Shown piece after piece: positions 51,586 through 64,000 of a stretch of 64,000 nt of DNA (within the stretch, counting starts at the first letter, position 1; each line of letters begins with the position of its first letter). The stretch is from Schistocerca nitens. Its lineage: Eukaryota > Arthropoda > Insecta > Orthoptera > Acrididae. The DNA lies in the NCBI RefSeq assembly GCF_023898315.1, contig NC_064617.1:616519000-616582999 (forward strand). The letters are read 5' to 3'. A program made the position numbers and the translations under genes. Under the pieces are notes generated by a model. The model worked only from the letters and a program-made list of their open reading frames with translations, made no database searches and was not told the origin of the DNA.

Positions 51586-52660
51586 TAGAGGGGGGCAGAG
51601 CTATTTATTGTCCTGCAAACTCTTGGTGAACCCTTTCCGTACCTCAGTTGTAGATGATTTGAGAATGTTTACTTGCACTGCAGTTGCACAACAGCATATA
51701 AGCTGATATTTGGAAGTGAATGATGAATGATTGTCTTTGTAATAAATACTGGTATGTGATAAGTAGATTTTGTTTTGAAAGCCAAAATAATTTTTACCGC
51801 AGAAGTTTGTGATTTGTAGGTATGATGTGAGTGAGATTTGGGCTGAAGATGGTGGTTAGTTGGGCAGGATGAGTATTTCAATTGTTTTCAATAGAGTGGA
51901 TATTAGTGGCACTGGCTTGTTGCCATAATGAGGCATTGGTTCTTTGTTCATAACAGTGTACTCAGTTTTGTAGAAGATTTAGGTGAGAAAGAGACAGTTG
52001 TTGAATATGACATAGATAGCTAGAAATGAATTGAGTAGCAATTTCCTGCTAGGTGTAGTTTGGGTATGATGTGTCTCAGTGAGAGATAAATCTTGAAATT
52101 GAAGGGTTGTTCCTTGCTACAGTCTTGGAAACTATGTATCTGTTGTTGACTCCAATGTTTTCAAGATTACTTGTGTACAAAATTGGCCAGACTTTGCAGT
52201 TTCTTCTTCAATAAATCAGTGGAAGGTGGTGCAGATAATGGTAAAAATGTTAAGTGCCTCCTGTGAGTTGTTGATGCTGCTTGTCTTTTAAGTAAAATTG
52301 AAAGGGGCTCTTGATTGACCCAGCCATACACAGAGCTGGTGCATACTTGGCTTGAGAAGACTTTGGTCAGTAAATGATGAAATACCGACACAGTGGTCAC
52401 AACAAAGCTCCTTTCCCTGCATTTTAGTTTCCCTCGGGTATAGAGTGACATGTTATTGGCAGAGGATGTGCAGATAATCACTTTGATCAGGCTGTTCGTT
52501 TTTTTTAATGCTCTTTTACCAGAATCCATTCATAGTGATTAGTGTGTTCTCTGTTGGAACACGATGAGAACATTGTGTGAAGTGCACAGAAGTAGCTATT
52601 TGAGTATGTATGAAAATGTGAGGTAACCACTGTTACTCCTAAATTTCTGTGGAATTAAGT

Positions 52661-52704
<44 letters not shown>

Positions 52705-52856
52705 AAATTCCCAGAGGTTCAAGTTGGTAGTTTATATGTTGCAAGCGAAAAAAGCTTTTTAGTAAACTGAGGCACTAGCATTAGTTCCCTGTTCACTGTG
52801 ACAAGGAAGCTAGTATAAAAAGTAGTTTGTGGTTTTGTTTGCAAAGAAGTGCTCAT
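49146..52856 (+). repeat. Unit 14 (3711 bp)
   Basis: (AG)18 at 51542-51577 with G8 and (TG)18 at 52665-52700. It shares the unit 5 marker set (gaaatagg, tatcaacaag, aatgaggcattgg, gttaagtgcc, eight T's). It differs from unit 5 at the first base (cggatg instead of gggatg) and in gagagaa, which unit 5 has as gacagaa, and it has a private gaaattccc after the TG tract. Confidence 0.97.
52665..52700 (+). repeat. (TG)18 microsatellite of unit 14
   Basis: Second longest TG tract of the array. The related unit 5 has (TG)15. Confidence 0.9.
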
Positions 52857-55252
52857 GGGATGAAAGCACTGCTTGAGATTATTCTGAGATGATGGGGGGG
52901 ATTGCTAAACATCTAGCATTTTAGTAAGGAGCTTGTCGGAGTATTTGTATAGTTGTAAGATTATTTGTTATTTTATGAGAAATTTCTTTATTCATAGCAC
53001 ATGGGCCATCATAGTTGAAGCATAAAGATTGGCATGGTATGCGTAGGTCTGTAAAATGTCCTGACAGTGATGTTCATAGGGACTTGTTGTATACTTTGAT
53101 TCTTCATCTGTTTAACAGTAGACATAAGAAATGTATTAGTGGAGCAAGTAGCTGTGAAATTAGTAGTGTATGATTGATAGTATGGACGTGGCGCTTGAAG
53201 GAAGTGTTTGTTTAGCTGTGGGTGTTTTCATAATTGCCATGTGAGGAGAAGCAATACTCGTGATAGGCGACGAGAGGTACAGAGAGAAACACATTTATTG
53301 CGAGTATTGTATATCAGCAGCTCTTGGGCGGGTATCAAGTAAGACGCAAAGTGAAACGAAAGAGGAAGTATGCATGAAAGTGGCCAAATATCGACAAGAG
53401 TTCGCACTGTTAGGGTGAGGTGAATAAGCTAGTGCGGTGCGAAAATTTTCGAAGAGAGAGGCGGTTTTAAAGAAAGCACAAGAGTCCTATGAATGCCCTC
53501 TTGTGTGTTTCTCTTTCAGTGGCTATTTGGCATGTCTGCTTGCGCCATAGAAAGCTACTGTATGTGCCCCAGGCCCCCATCTAGCGGCCGGAGGTGCAAG
53601 CGGTGTTTACATACAGTCTCGCCTGAGGCAATGGTCTCTCATTTCGGAACGCAAGAAGCACTGGTAGCGCACAAAAATAGCCGAGTGAGATCATTGCGGC
53701 CAAGTAAGGGTAGAAGTAGGTTCTTTGCAGAATGTCTGAGCTTAAGAAATTCTTCGATAAGTAAATCGCGAAATGTGAAGAATGTGTCGTATTCTCGTAG
53801 GGCGTGTTGACGGTCTCGTGGCATAAGTAGCGAGCGGTGATAGCTTGCAAGCAAGATCATACTTCACAGGATCATTTCTGTAGTATGTCTTCAACTCTCT
53901 CTAGTTCAACGCTGGAGTAGACGTAACCACGATGATGAGTGGTAGCACTCTCCCTGAGCGTGAGGCTTGCGATCAAGATTCATCGCATCTTGGTTGTAAT
54001 CGATGATCGTTCACCACATTCTGAGGGATGTGGGAAGGGAATAGCGCTTTCCGAGTGGTGGTTTTATTATATAGATTAGAAGCATAAGTCATACTGTTGG
54101 TATCGGGACCCGCGTCGTTGCAGAAATGTCGCTACAGGTTGTGGAAAGACTTCGATTGCGACATGTCATGAAAGCCTCGTGGAAGTTTCTCGAGTGGCAC
54201 GGGGACGAGCCATTTGATTTGGCCTGCTCCAAGTGCTAGGCTTGGATGACAACGACGTACTTTTGAGTTACAAGAATGAGTGAGCAACACAAGAAGAGTG
54301 CAATTGATGACCATAAAAAGCTGACACACAACACAGTCTCGATAATCACCACTAATGCATGATGTACGAAACATTTAGGAGGAGCACGTTTGGCTAGCAA
54401 ACATGAATTGAGTGATTTGCAAGGCAGTGTTATCTGCAAGAAGGAATGCATGAAATTCGCAAATGAATAAGACTGGTTCAAATACTATCGACAGAAATTT
54501 TATTTCTGTTGTCAACTAGTATTAATTAGTTGTGTGGGAGCAGGGGGATATTTCCCTTGCACCATACATCTACATACACGTTGCGTGTGATGTGGCCTAG
54601 TTTTGCGTACAAAGAACTATCTAGTTGTCAGTTTTTTGAGTGAACGAGTGTGGTGGGGAGGAGAGAGATTAGTGTTAGATGCAGAGCAGTGCGGGCAGTT
54701 GTGTGTCGGACGTTGTATGTCGGACGGTGGGTCGCCGACAGGAATTATGCGTGCTGCCATCTGTCGGCAGGTGAGGTAATGAAGCAGCTTGAATGGTGAC
54801 AGAAATGATGAAAATAGTTATCTAAAGAGTAATAGCGACGACAGTTGGCAGACACTTATTTCAGCGTTGACAGTTAGTTTGGGGTGTGTGCTTGCATGAC
54901 ACTGGAAGTCTGTTGACGGTAGAGAAGTAGACAAGACGGCAAGAATTTTCGGCGTTCTCGCGGAGAAGTAATAGAGAAGCAGCCATAAGTATTGAAGTGA
55001 GGGCGTTGATCGGCACTCTGGTTTCCCTTCAAACCGAATAAATCTTTCGCCTTTTACTAAAGATTTCCGTGGAGGGGAACATTAAATGAGTCTAGAAGGT
55101 ATTTTTTGTAGTGCTCGGCTATTGCTGAGCCACAATCACAAGTAAAACGTAATGTGAGTAGCAAGAGGTAGATTGTGTTGTGAGAATGAAGGGCGTGGAT
55201 TAGCGGATCACGTTTGACCTGAAATGGCGTGCAGTGTGTTAGACGATTGTGT

Positions 55253-55287
<35 letters not shown>

Positions 55288-56537
55288 TAGAGGGGGACAG
55301 AGCTATTTATTGTCCTGCAAACTCTTGGTGAACCCTTTCCGTACCTCAGTTGTAGATGATTTGAGAATGTTTACTTGCACTGCAGTTGCACAACAGCATA
55401 TAAGCTGATATTTGGAAGTGAATGATGAATGATTGTCTTTGTAATAAATACTGGTATGTGATAAGTAGATTTTGTTTTGAAAGCCAAAATAATTTTTACC
55501 GCAGAAGTTTGTGATTTGTAGGTATGATGTGAGTGAGATTTGGGCTGAAGATGGTGGTTAGTTGGGCAGGATGAGTATTTCAATTGTTTTCAATAGAGTG
55601 GATATTAGTGGCACTGGCTTGTTGCCATAATGTGGCATTGGTTCTTTGTTCATAACAGTGTACTCAGTTTTGTAGAAGATTTAGGTGAGAAAGAGACAGT
55701 TGTTGAATATGACATAGATAGCTAGAAATGAATTGAGTAGCAATTTCCTGCTAGGTGTAGTTTGGGTATGATGTGTCTCAGTGAGAGATAAATCTTGAAA
55801 TTGAAGGGTTGTTCCTTGCTACAGTCTTGGAAACTATGTATCTGTTGTTGACTCCAATGTTTTCAAGATTACTTGTGTACAAAATTGGCCAGACTTTGCA
55901 GTTTCTTCTTCAATAAATCAGTGGAAGGTGGTGCAGATAATGGTAAAAATGTTCAGTGCCTCCTGTGAGTTGTTGATGCTGCTTGTCTTTTAAGTAAAAT
56001 TGAAAGGGGCTCTTGATTGACCCAGCCATACACAGAGCTGGTGCATACTTGGCTTGAGAAGACTTTGGTCAGTAAATGATGAAATACCGACACAGTGGTC
56101 ACAACAAAGCTCCTTTCCCTGCATTTTAGTTTCCCTCGGGTATAGAGTGACATGTTATTGGCAGAGGATGTGCAGATAATCACTTTGATCAGGCTGTTCG
56201 TTTTTTTAATGCTCTTTTACCAGAATCCATTCATAGTGATTAGTGTGTTCTCTGTTGGAACACGATGAGAACATTGTGTGAAGTGCACAGAAGTAGCTAT
56301 TTGAGTATGTATGAAAATGTGAGGTAACCACTGTTACTCCTAAATTTCTGTGGAATTAAGTTTTCTGTGTGTGTGTGTGTGTTTGAAAATCCCTGAGGTT
56401 CAAGTTGGTAGTTTATATGTTGCAAGCGAAAAAAGCTTTTTAGTAAACTGAGGCACTAGCATTAGTTCCCTGTTCACTGTGACAAGGAAGCTAGTATAAA
56501 AAGTAGTTTGTGGTTTTGTTTGCAAAGAAGTGCTCAT
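52857..56537 (+). repeat. Unit 15 (3681 bp)
   Basis: (AG)14 at 55253-55280 with G7 and (TG)8 at 56366-56381. It carries ccctgagg, like units 6, 7 and 9. Its position after unit 14 parallels that of unit 6 after unit 5. Confidence 0.97.
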
Positions 56538-59500
56538 GGGATGAAAGCACTGCTTGAGATCATTCTGAGATGATGGGGGGGATTGCTAAACATCTAGCAT
56601 TTTAGTAAGGAGCTTGTCGGAGTATTTGTATAGTTGTAAGATTATTTGTTATTTTATGAGAAATTTCTTTATTCATAGCACATGGGCCATCATAGTTGAA
56701 GCATAAAGATTGGCATGGTATGCGTAGGTCTGTAAAATGTCCTGACAGTGATGTTCATAGGGACTTGTTGTATACTTTGATTCTTCATCTGTTTAACAGT
56801 AGACATAAGAAATGTATTAGTGGAGCAAGTAGCTGTGAAATTAGTAGTGTATGATTGATAGTATGGACGTGGCGCTTGAAGGAAGTGTTTGTTTAGCTGT
56901 GGGTGTTTTCATAATTGCCATGTGAGGAGAAGCAATACTCGTGATAGGCGACGAGAGGTACAGAGAGAAACACATTTATTGCGAGTATTGTATATCAGCA
57001 GCTCTTGGGCGGGTATCAAGTAAGACGCAAAGTGAAACGAAAGAGGAAGTATGCATGAAAGTGGCCAAATATCGACAAGAGTTCGCACTGTTAGGGTGAG
57101 GTGAATAAGCTAGTGCGGTGCGAAAATTTTCGAAGAGAGAGGCGGTTTTAAAGAAAGCACAAGAGTCCTATGAATGCCCTCTTGTGTGTTTCTCTTTCAG
57201 TGGCTATTTGGCATGTCTGCTTGCGCCATAGAAAGCTACTGTATGTGCCCCAGGCCCCCATCTAGCGGCCGGAGGTGCAAGCGGTGTTTACATACAGTCT
57301 CGCCTGAGGCAATGGTCTCTCATTTCGGAACGCAAGAAGCACTGGTAGCGCACAAAAATAGCCGAGTGAGATCATTGCGGCCAAGTAAGGGTAGAAGTAG
57401 GTTCTTTGCAGAATGTCTGAGCTTAAGAAATTCTTCGATAAGTAAATCGCGAAATGTGAAGAATGTGTCGTATTCTCGTAGGGCGTGTTGACGGTCTCGT
57501 GGCATAAGTAGCGAGCGGTGATAGCTTGCAAGCAAGATCATACTTCACAGGATCATTTCTGTAGTATGTCTTCAACTCTCTCTAGTTCAACGCTGGAGTA
57601 GACGTAACCACGATGATGAGTGGTAGCACTCTCCCTGAGCGTGAGGCTTGCGATCAAGATTCATCGCATCTTGGTTGTAATCGATGATCGTTCACCACAT
57701 TCTGAGGGATGTGGGAAGGGAATAGCGCTTTCCGAGTGGTGGTTTTATTATATAGATTAGAAGCATAAGTCATACTGTTGGTATCGGGACCCGCGTCGTT
57801 GCAGAAATGTCGCTACAGGTTGTGGAAAGACTTCGATTGCGACATGTCATGAAAGCCTCGTGGAAGTTTCTCGAGTGGCACGGGGACGAGCCATTTGATT
57901 TGGCCTGCTCCAAGTGCTAGGCTTGGATGACAACGACGTACTTTTGAGTTACAAGAATGAGTGAGCAACACAAGAAGAGTGCAATTGATGACCATAAAAA
58001 GCTGACACACAACACAGTCTCGATAATCACCACTAATGCATGATGTACGAAACATTTAGGAGGAGCACGTTTGGCTAGCAAACATGAATTGAGTGATTTG
58101 CAAGGCAGTGTTATCTGCAAGAAGGAATGCATGAAATTCGCAAATGAATAAGACTGGTTCAAATACTATCGACAGAAATTTTATTTCTGTTGTCAACTAG
58201 TATTAATTAGTTGTGTGGGAGCAGGGGGATATTTCCCTTGCACCATACATCTACATACACGTTGCGTGTGATGTGGCCTAGTTTTGCGTACAAAGAACTA
58301 TCTAGTTGTCAGTTTTTTGAGTGAACGAGTGTGGTGGGGAGGAGAGAGATTAGTGTTAGATGCAGAGCAGTGCGGGCAGTTGTGTGTCGGACGTTGTATG
58401 TCGGACGGTGGGTCGCCGACAGGAATTATGCGTGCTGCCATCTGTCGGCAGGTGAGGTAATGAAGCAGCTTGAATGGTGACAGAAATGATGAAAATAGTT
58501 ATCTAAAGAGTAATAGCGACGACAGTTGGCAGACACTTATTTCAGCGTTGACAGTTAGTTTGGGGTGTGTGCTTGCATGACACTGGAAGTCTGTTGACGG
58601 TAGAGAAGTAGACAAGACGGCAAGAATTTTCGGCGTTCTCGCGGAGAAGTAATAGAGAAGCAGCCATAAGTATTGAAGTGAGGGCGTTGATCGGCACTCT
58701 GGTTTCCCTTCAAACCGAATAAATCTTTCGCCTTTTACTAAAGATTTCCGTGGAGGGGAACATTAAATGAGTCTAGACGGTATTTTTTGTAGTGCTCGGC
58801 TATTGCTGAGCCACAATCACAAGTAAAACGTAATGTGAGTAGCAAGAGGTAGATTGTGTTGTGAGAATGAAGGGCGTGGATTAGCGGATCACGTTTGGCC
58901 TGAAATGGCGTGCAGTGTGTTAGACGATTGTGTAGAGAGAGAGAGAGGGGGACAGAGCTATTTATTGTCCTGCAAACTCTTGGTGAACCCTTTCCGTACC
59001 TCAGTTGTAGATGATTTGAGAATGTTTACTTGCACTGCAGTTGCACAACAGCATATAAGCTGATATTTGGAAGTGAATGATGAATGATTGTCTTTGTAAT
59101 AAATACTGGTATGTGATAAGTAGATTTTGTTTTGAAAGCCAAAATAATTTTTACCGCAGAAGTTTGTGATTTGTAGGTATGATGTGAGTGAGATTTGGGC
59201 TGAAGATGGTGGTTAGTTGGGCAGGATGAGTATTTCAATTGTTTTCAATAGAGTGGATATTAGTGGCACTGGCTTGTTGCCATAATGTGGCATTGGTTCT
59301 TTGTTCATAACAGTGTACTCAGTTTTGTAGAAGATTTAGGTGAGAAAGAGACAGTTGTTGAATATGACATAGATAGCTAGAAATGAATTGAGTAGCAATT
59401 TCCTGCTAGGTGTAGTTTGGGTATGATGTGTCTCAGTGAGAGATAAATCTTGAAATTGAAGGGTTGTTCCTTGCTACAGTCTTGGAAACTATGTATCTGT

Positions 59501-60190
59501 TGTTGACTCCAATGTTTTCAAGATTACTTGTGTACAAAATTGGCCAGACTTTGCAGTTTCTTCTTCAATAAATCAGTGGAAGGTGGTGCAGATAATGGTA
59601 AAAATGTTCAGTGCCTCCTGTGAGTTGTTGATGCTGCTTGTCTTTTAAGTAAAATTGAAAGGGGCTCTTGATTGACCCAGCCATACACAGAGCTGGTGCA
59701 TACTTGGCTTGAGAAGACTTTGGTCAGTAAATGATGAAATACCGACACAGTGGTCACAACAAAGCTCCTTTCCCTGCATTTTAGTTTCCCTCGGGTATAG
59801 AGTGACATGTTATTGGCAGAGGATGTGCAGATAATCACTTTGATCAGGCTGTTCGTTTTTTTAATGCTCTTTTACCAGAATCCATTCATAGTGATTAGTG
59901 TGTTCTCTGTTGGAACACGATGAGAACATTGTGTGAAGTGCACAGAAGTAGCTATTTGAGTATGTATGAAAATGTGAGGTAACCACTGTTACTCCTAAAT
60001 TTCTGTGGAATTAAGTTTTCTGTGTGTGTGTGTGTTTGAAAATCCCAGAGGTTCAAGTTGGTAGTTTATATGTTGCAAGCGAAAAAAGCTTTTTAGTAAA
60101 CTGAGGCACTAGCATTAGTTCCCTGTTCACTGTGACAAGGAAGCTAGTATAAAAAGTAGTTTGTGGTTTTGTTTGCAAAGAAGTGATCAT
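56538..60190 (+). repeat. Unit 16 (3653 bp)
   Basis: Short purine class: (AG)7 at 58934-58947, then GGGGACAG. (TG)7 at 60021-60034. It has the unit 8 pair gagatcattc plus ctagacgg and the same length as unit 8, but gttcagtgcc where unit 8 has gttaagtgcc. Confidence 0.97.
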
Positions 60191-63100
60191 GGGATGAAAG
60201 CACTGCTTGAGATTATTCTGAGATGATGGGGGGGATTGCTAAACATCTAGCATTTTAGTAAGGAGCTTGTCGGAGTATTTGTATAGTTGTAAGATTATTT
60301 GTTATTTTATGAGAAATTTCTTTATTCATAGCACATGGGCCATCATAGTTGAAGCATAAAGATTGGCATGGTATGCGTAGGTCTGTAAAATGTCCTGACA
60401 GTGATGTTCATAGGGACTTGTTGTATACTTTGATTCTTCATCTGTTTAACAGTAGACATAAGAAATGTATTAGTGGAGCAAGTAGCTGTGAAATTAGTAG
60501 TGTATGATTGATAGTATGGACGTGGCGCTTGAAGGAAGTGTTTGTTTAGCTGTGGGTGTTTTCATAATTGCCATGTGAGGAGAAGCAATACTCGTGATAG
60601 GCGACGAGAGGTACAGAGAGAAACACATTTATTGCGAGTATTGTATATCAGCAGCTCTTGGGCGGGTATCAAGTAAGACGCAAAGTGAAACGAAAGAGGA
60701 AGTATGCATGAAAGTGGCCAAATATCGACAAGAGTTCGCACTGTTAGGGTGAGGTGAATAAGCTAGTGCGGTGCGAAAATTTTCGAAGAGAGAGGCGGTT
60801 TTAAAGAAAGCACAAGAGTCCTATGAATGCCCTCTTGTGTGTTTCTCTTTCAGTGGCTATTTGGCATGTCTGCTTGCGCCATAGAAAGCTACTGTATGTG
60901 CCCCAGGCCCCCATCTAGCGGCCGGAGGTGCAAGCGGTGTTTACATACAGTCTCGCCTGAGGCAATGGTCTCTCATTTCGGAACGCAAGAAGCACTGGTA
61001 GCGCACAAAAATAGCCGAGTGAGATCATTGCGGCCAAGTAAGGGTAGAAGTAGGTTCTTTGCAGAATGTCTGAGCTTAAGAAATTCTTCGATAAGTAAAT
61101 CGCGAAATGTGAAGAATGTGTCGTATTCTCGTAGGGCGTGTTGACGGTCTCGTGGCATAAGTAGCGAGCGGTGATAGCTTGCAAGCAAGATTATACTTCA
61201 CAGGATCATTTCTGTAGTATGTCTTCAACTCTCTAGTTCAACGCTGGAGTAGACGTAACCACGATGATGAGTGGTAGCACTCTCCCTGAGCGTGAGGCTT
61301 GCGATCAAGATTCATCGCATCTTGGTTGTAATCGATGATCGTTCACCACATTCTGAGGGATGTGGGAAGGGAATAGCGCTTTCCGAGTGGTGGTTTTATT
61401 ATATAGATTAGAAGCATAAGTCATACTGTTGGTATCGGGACCCGCGTCGTTGCAGAAATGTCGCTACAGGTTGTGGAAAGCCTTCGATTGCGACATGTCA
61501 TGAAAGCCTCGTGGAAGTTTCTCGAGTGGCACGGGGACGAGCCATTTGATTTGGCCTGCTCCAAGTGCTAGGCTTGGATGACAACGACGTACTTTTGAGT
61601 TACAAGAATGAGTGAGCAACACAAGAAGAGTGCAATTGATGACCATAAAAAGCTGACACACAACACAGTCTCGATAATCACCACTAATGCATGATGTACG
61701 AAACATTTAGGAGGAGCACGTTTGGCTAGCAAACATGAATTGAGTGATTTGCAAGGCAGTGTTATCTGCAAGAAGGAATGCATGAAATTCGCAAATGAAT
61801 AAGACTGGTTCAAATACTATCGACAGAAATTTTATTTCTGTTGTCAACTAGTATTAATTAGTTGTGTGGGAGCAGGGGGATATTTCCCTTGCACCATACA
61901 TCTACATACACGTTGCGTGTGATGTGGCCTAGTTTTGCGTACAAAGAACTATCTAGTTGTCAGTTTTTTGAGTGAACGAGTGTGGTGGGGAGGAGAGAGA
62001 TTAGTGTTAGATGCAGAGCAGTGCGGGCAGTTGTGTGTCGGACGTTGTATGTCGGACGGTGGGTCGCCGACAGGAATTATGCGTGCTGCCATCTGTCGGC
62101 AGGTGAGGTAATGAAGCAGCTTGAATGGTGACAGAAATGATGAAAATAGTTATCTAAAGAGTAATAGCGACGACAGTTGGCAGACACTTATTTCAGCGTT
62201 GACAGTTAGTTTGGGGTGTGTGCTTGCATGACACTGGAAGTCTGTTGACGGTAGAGAAGTAGACAAGACGGCAAGAATTTTCGGCGTTCTCGCGGAGAAG
62301 TAATAGAGAAGCAGCCATAAGTATTGAAGTGAGGGCGTTGATCGGCACTCTGGTTTCCCTTCGAACCGAATAAATCTTTCGCCTTTTACTAAAGATTTCC
62401 GTGGAGGGGAACATTAAATGAGTCTAGAAGGTATTTTTTGTAGTGCTCGGCTATTGCTGAGCCACAATCACAAGTAAAACGTAATGTGAGTAGCAAGAGG
62501 TAGATTGTGTTGTGAGAATGAAGGGCGTGGATTAGCGGATCACGTTTGACCTGAAATGGCGTGCAGTGTGTTAGACGATTGTGTAGAGAGAGAGAGAGGG
62601 GGGGGGGGTAGAGGGGGGCAGAGCTATTTATTGTCCTGCAAACTCTTGGTGAACCCTTTCCGTACCTCAGTTGTAGATGATTTGAGAATGTTTACTTGCA
62701 CTGCAGTTGCACAACAGCATATAAGCTGATATTTGGAAGTGAATGATGAATGATTGTCTTTGTAATAAATACTGGTATGTGATAAGTAGATTTTGTTTTG
62801 AAAGCCAAAATAATTTTTACCGCAGAAGTTTGTGATTTGTAGGTATGATGTGAGTGAGATTTGGGCTGAAGATGGTGGTTAGTTGGGCAGGATGAGTATT
62901 TCAATTGTTTTCAATAGAGTGGATATTAGTGGCACTGGCTTGTTGCCATAATGTGGCATTGGTTCTTTGTTCATAACAGTGTACTCAGTTTTGTAGAAGA
63001 TTTAGGTGAGAAAGAGACAGTTGTTGAATATGACATAGATAGCTAGAAATGAATTGAGTAGCAATTTCCTGCTAGGTGTAGTTTGGGTATGATGTGTCTC

Positions 63101-63682
63101 AGTGAGAGATAAATCTTGAAATTGAAGGGTTGTTCCTTGCTACAGTCTTGGAAACTATGTATCTGCTGTTGACTCCAATGTTTTCAAGATTACTTGTGTA
63201 CAAAATTGGCCAGACTTTGCAGTTTCTTCTTCAATAAATCAGTGGAAGGTGGTGCAGATAATGGTAAAAATGTTCAGTGCCTCCTGTGAGTTGTTGATGC
63301 TGCTTGTCTTTTAAGTAAAATTGATAGGGGCTCTTGATTGACCCAGCCATACACAGAGCTGGTGCATACTTGGCTTGAGAAGACTTTGGTCAGTAAATGA
63401 TGAAATACCGACACAGTGGTCACAACAAAGCTCCTTTCCCTGCATTTTAGTTTCCCTCGGGTATAGAGTGACATGTTATTGGCAGAGGATGTGCAGATAA
63501 TCACTTTGATCAGGCTGTTCGTTTTTTTAATGCTCTTTTACCAGAATCCATTCATAGTGATTAGTGTGTTCTCTGTTGGAACACGATGAGAACATTGTGT
63601 GAAGTGCACAGAAGTAGCTATTTGAGTATGTATGAAAATGTGAGGTAACCACTGTTACTCCTAAATTTCTGTGGAATTAAGT

Positions 63683-63728
<46 letters not shown>

Positions 63729-63880
63729 AAAATCCCAGAGGTTCAAGTTGGTAGTTTATATGTTGCAAGCGAAAAAAGCTTTTTAGTAAACTGAGGCACT
63801 AGCATTAGTTCCCTGTTCACTGTGACAAGGAAGCTAGTATAAAAAGTAGTTTGTGGTTTTGTTTGCAAAGAAGTGATCAT
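60191..63880 (+). repeat. Unit 17 (3690 bp), mosaic
   Basis: The first two thirds carry the unit 9 set (aagattatac, caactctctag, gaaagccttc, cttcgaacc). The last third carries tatctgctg and gatagggg, as in 2, 4, 11 and 12. The purine tract is (AG)7 at 62585-62598 with G10. The (TG)19 tract at 63687-63724 is the longest in the window. Confidence 0.97.
63687..63724 (+). repeat. (TG)19 microsatellite of unit 17
   Basis: Longest TG tract. The related unit 9 has only (TG)9. Confidence 0.9.
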
Positions 63881-64000
63881 GGGATGAAAGCACTGCTTGA
63901 GATTATTCTGAGATAATGGGGGGGATTGCTAAACATCTAGCATTTTAGTAAGGAGCTTGTCGGAGTATTTGTATGGTTGTAAGATTATTTGTTATTTTAT
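63881..64000 (+). repeat. Unit 18, first 120 bases only
   Basis: Continues unit 17 without a break and is cut by the window end. It has two private changes, gataatggg near 63913 and gtatggttg near 63973. Confidence 0.95.

Larger units (their letters stand above)
1..64000 (+). repeat. Macrosatellite array, about 3.68-kb unit, 17 full copies plus a partial copy
   Basis: The same sequence recurs head to tail across the whole window, always in one orientation. Successive starts of the phrase gggatgaaagcactgc are 3653-3711 bp apart, except for unit 1, which carries an insertion. Between copies I see only scattered single-base differences, a 2-base indel, homopolymer changes and changes in two microsatellites, so identity is very high (estimated above 99% outside the tracts). 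The phase is arbitrary because it follows the window start. The right edge cuts into an 18th copy. Whether the array extends to the left cannot be seen. I recognise no known repeat family, rDNA spacer, histone cluster or snRNA cluster in the unit. Confidence 0.98.

Noticed and set aside
1-64000. rDNA spacer, 5S, snRNA or histone gene cluster
   Set aside because: I looked for hallmark stretches (5S, U1, U2, U6, conserved rRNA and histone sequences) and saw none on either strand.
1-64000. CRISPR array, prophage or bacterial operon
   Set aside because: Repeats are kilobase-long without spacers, no bacterial genes are present, and the signals are eukaryotic.

Overview
The window is one head-to-tail macrosatellite array from a eukaryotic genome, most likely an arthropod. 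It holds 17 complete units of about 3.65-3.71 kb, all in the same orientation, plus the first 120 bases of an 18th. I recognise no ordinary protein-coding, rRNA or functional tRNA gene. The eukaryotic reading rests on the long near-identical tandem array, the (AG)n and (TG)n microsatellites, the splice-like and polyadenylation-like signals, and a PIF/Harbinger-type MITE with a TTA target duplication. The arthropod guess rests only on general resemblance of the MITE ends and of CCATCTAGCGGC-type motifs to what is common in insect genomes. It is an inference.

Layout: phased on the window start, units begin at 1, 4961, 8651, 12304, 15988, 19698, 23366, 27052, 30705, 34403, 38111, 41792, 45472, 49146, 52857, 56538 and 60191, and the partial 18th at 63881. 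Unit 1 is longer (4960 bp) because a 1289-bp MITE (557-1845) sits in it. Removing the MITE and one TTA gives 3668 bp, the normal length. Units differ mainly in an (AG)n-G(n) tract near the middle and a (TG)n tract near the end, plus a modest set of single-base markers. The array probably continues past the right edge, and the left edge starts inside the same sequence.

Inside a unit (unit 2, 4961-8650, is a clean reference): a G-rich, C-poor opening segment; a CpG-richer central part with a 12-bp palindrome, a 105-codon open frame and a CTCF-like motif; a second related motif inside an 8-bp-stem hairpin next to a strong 5' splice-site-like sequence; the purine tract; three AATAAA signals; the TG tract; and a TATA box 43 bases before the next unit. 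This layout is compatible with one noncoding transcript per unit, but nothing in the sequence proves transcription.

The unit markers show how the array evolved. Units 5, 6, 8 and 9 are mirrored in the same order by units 14, 15, 16 and 17. Units 11 and 12 are near twins. Unit 17 looks mosaic. These point to repeated block-scale unequal exchange and conversion. The most interesting hypothesis is a macrosatellite carrying paired architectural-protein-like sites in every unit, comparable in organisation to mammalian DXZ4. It would need chromatin and expression data to test.
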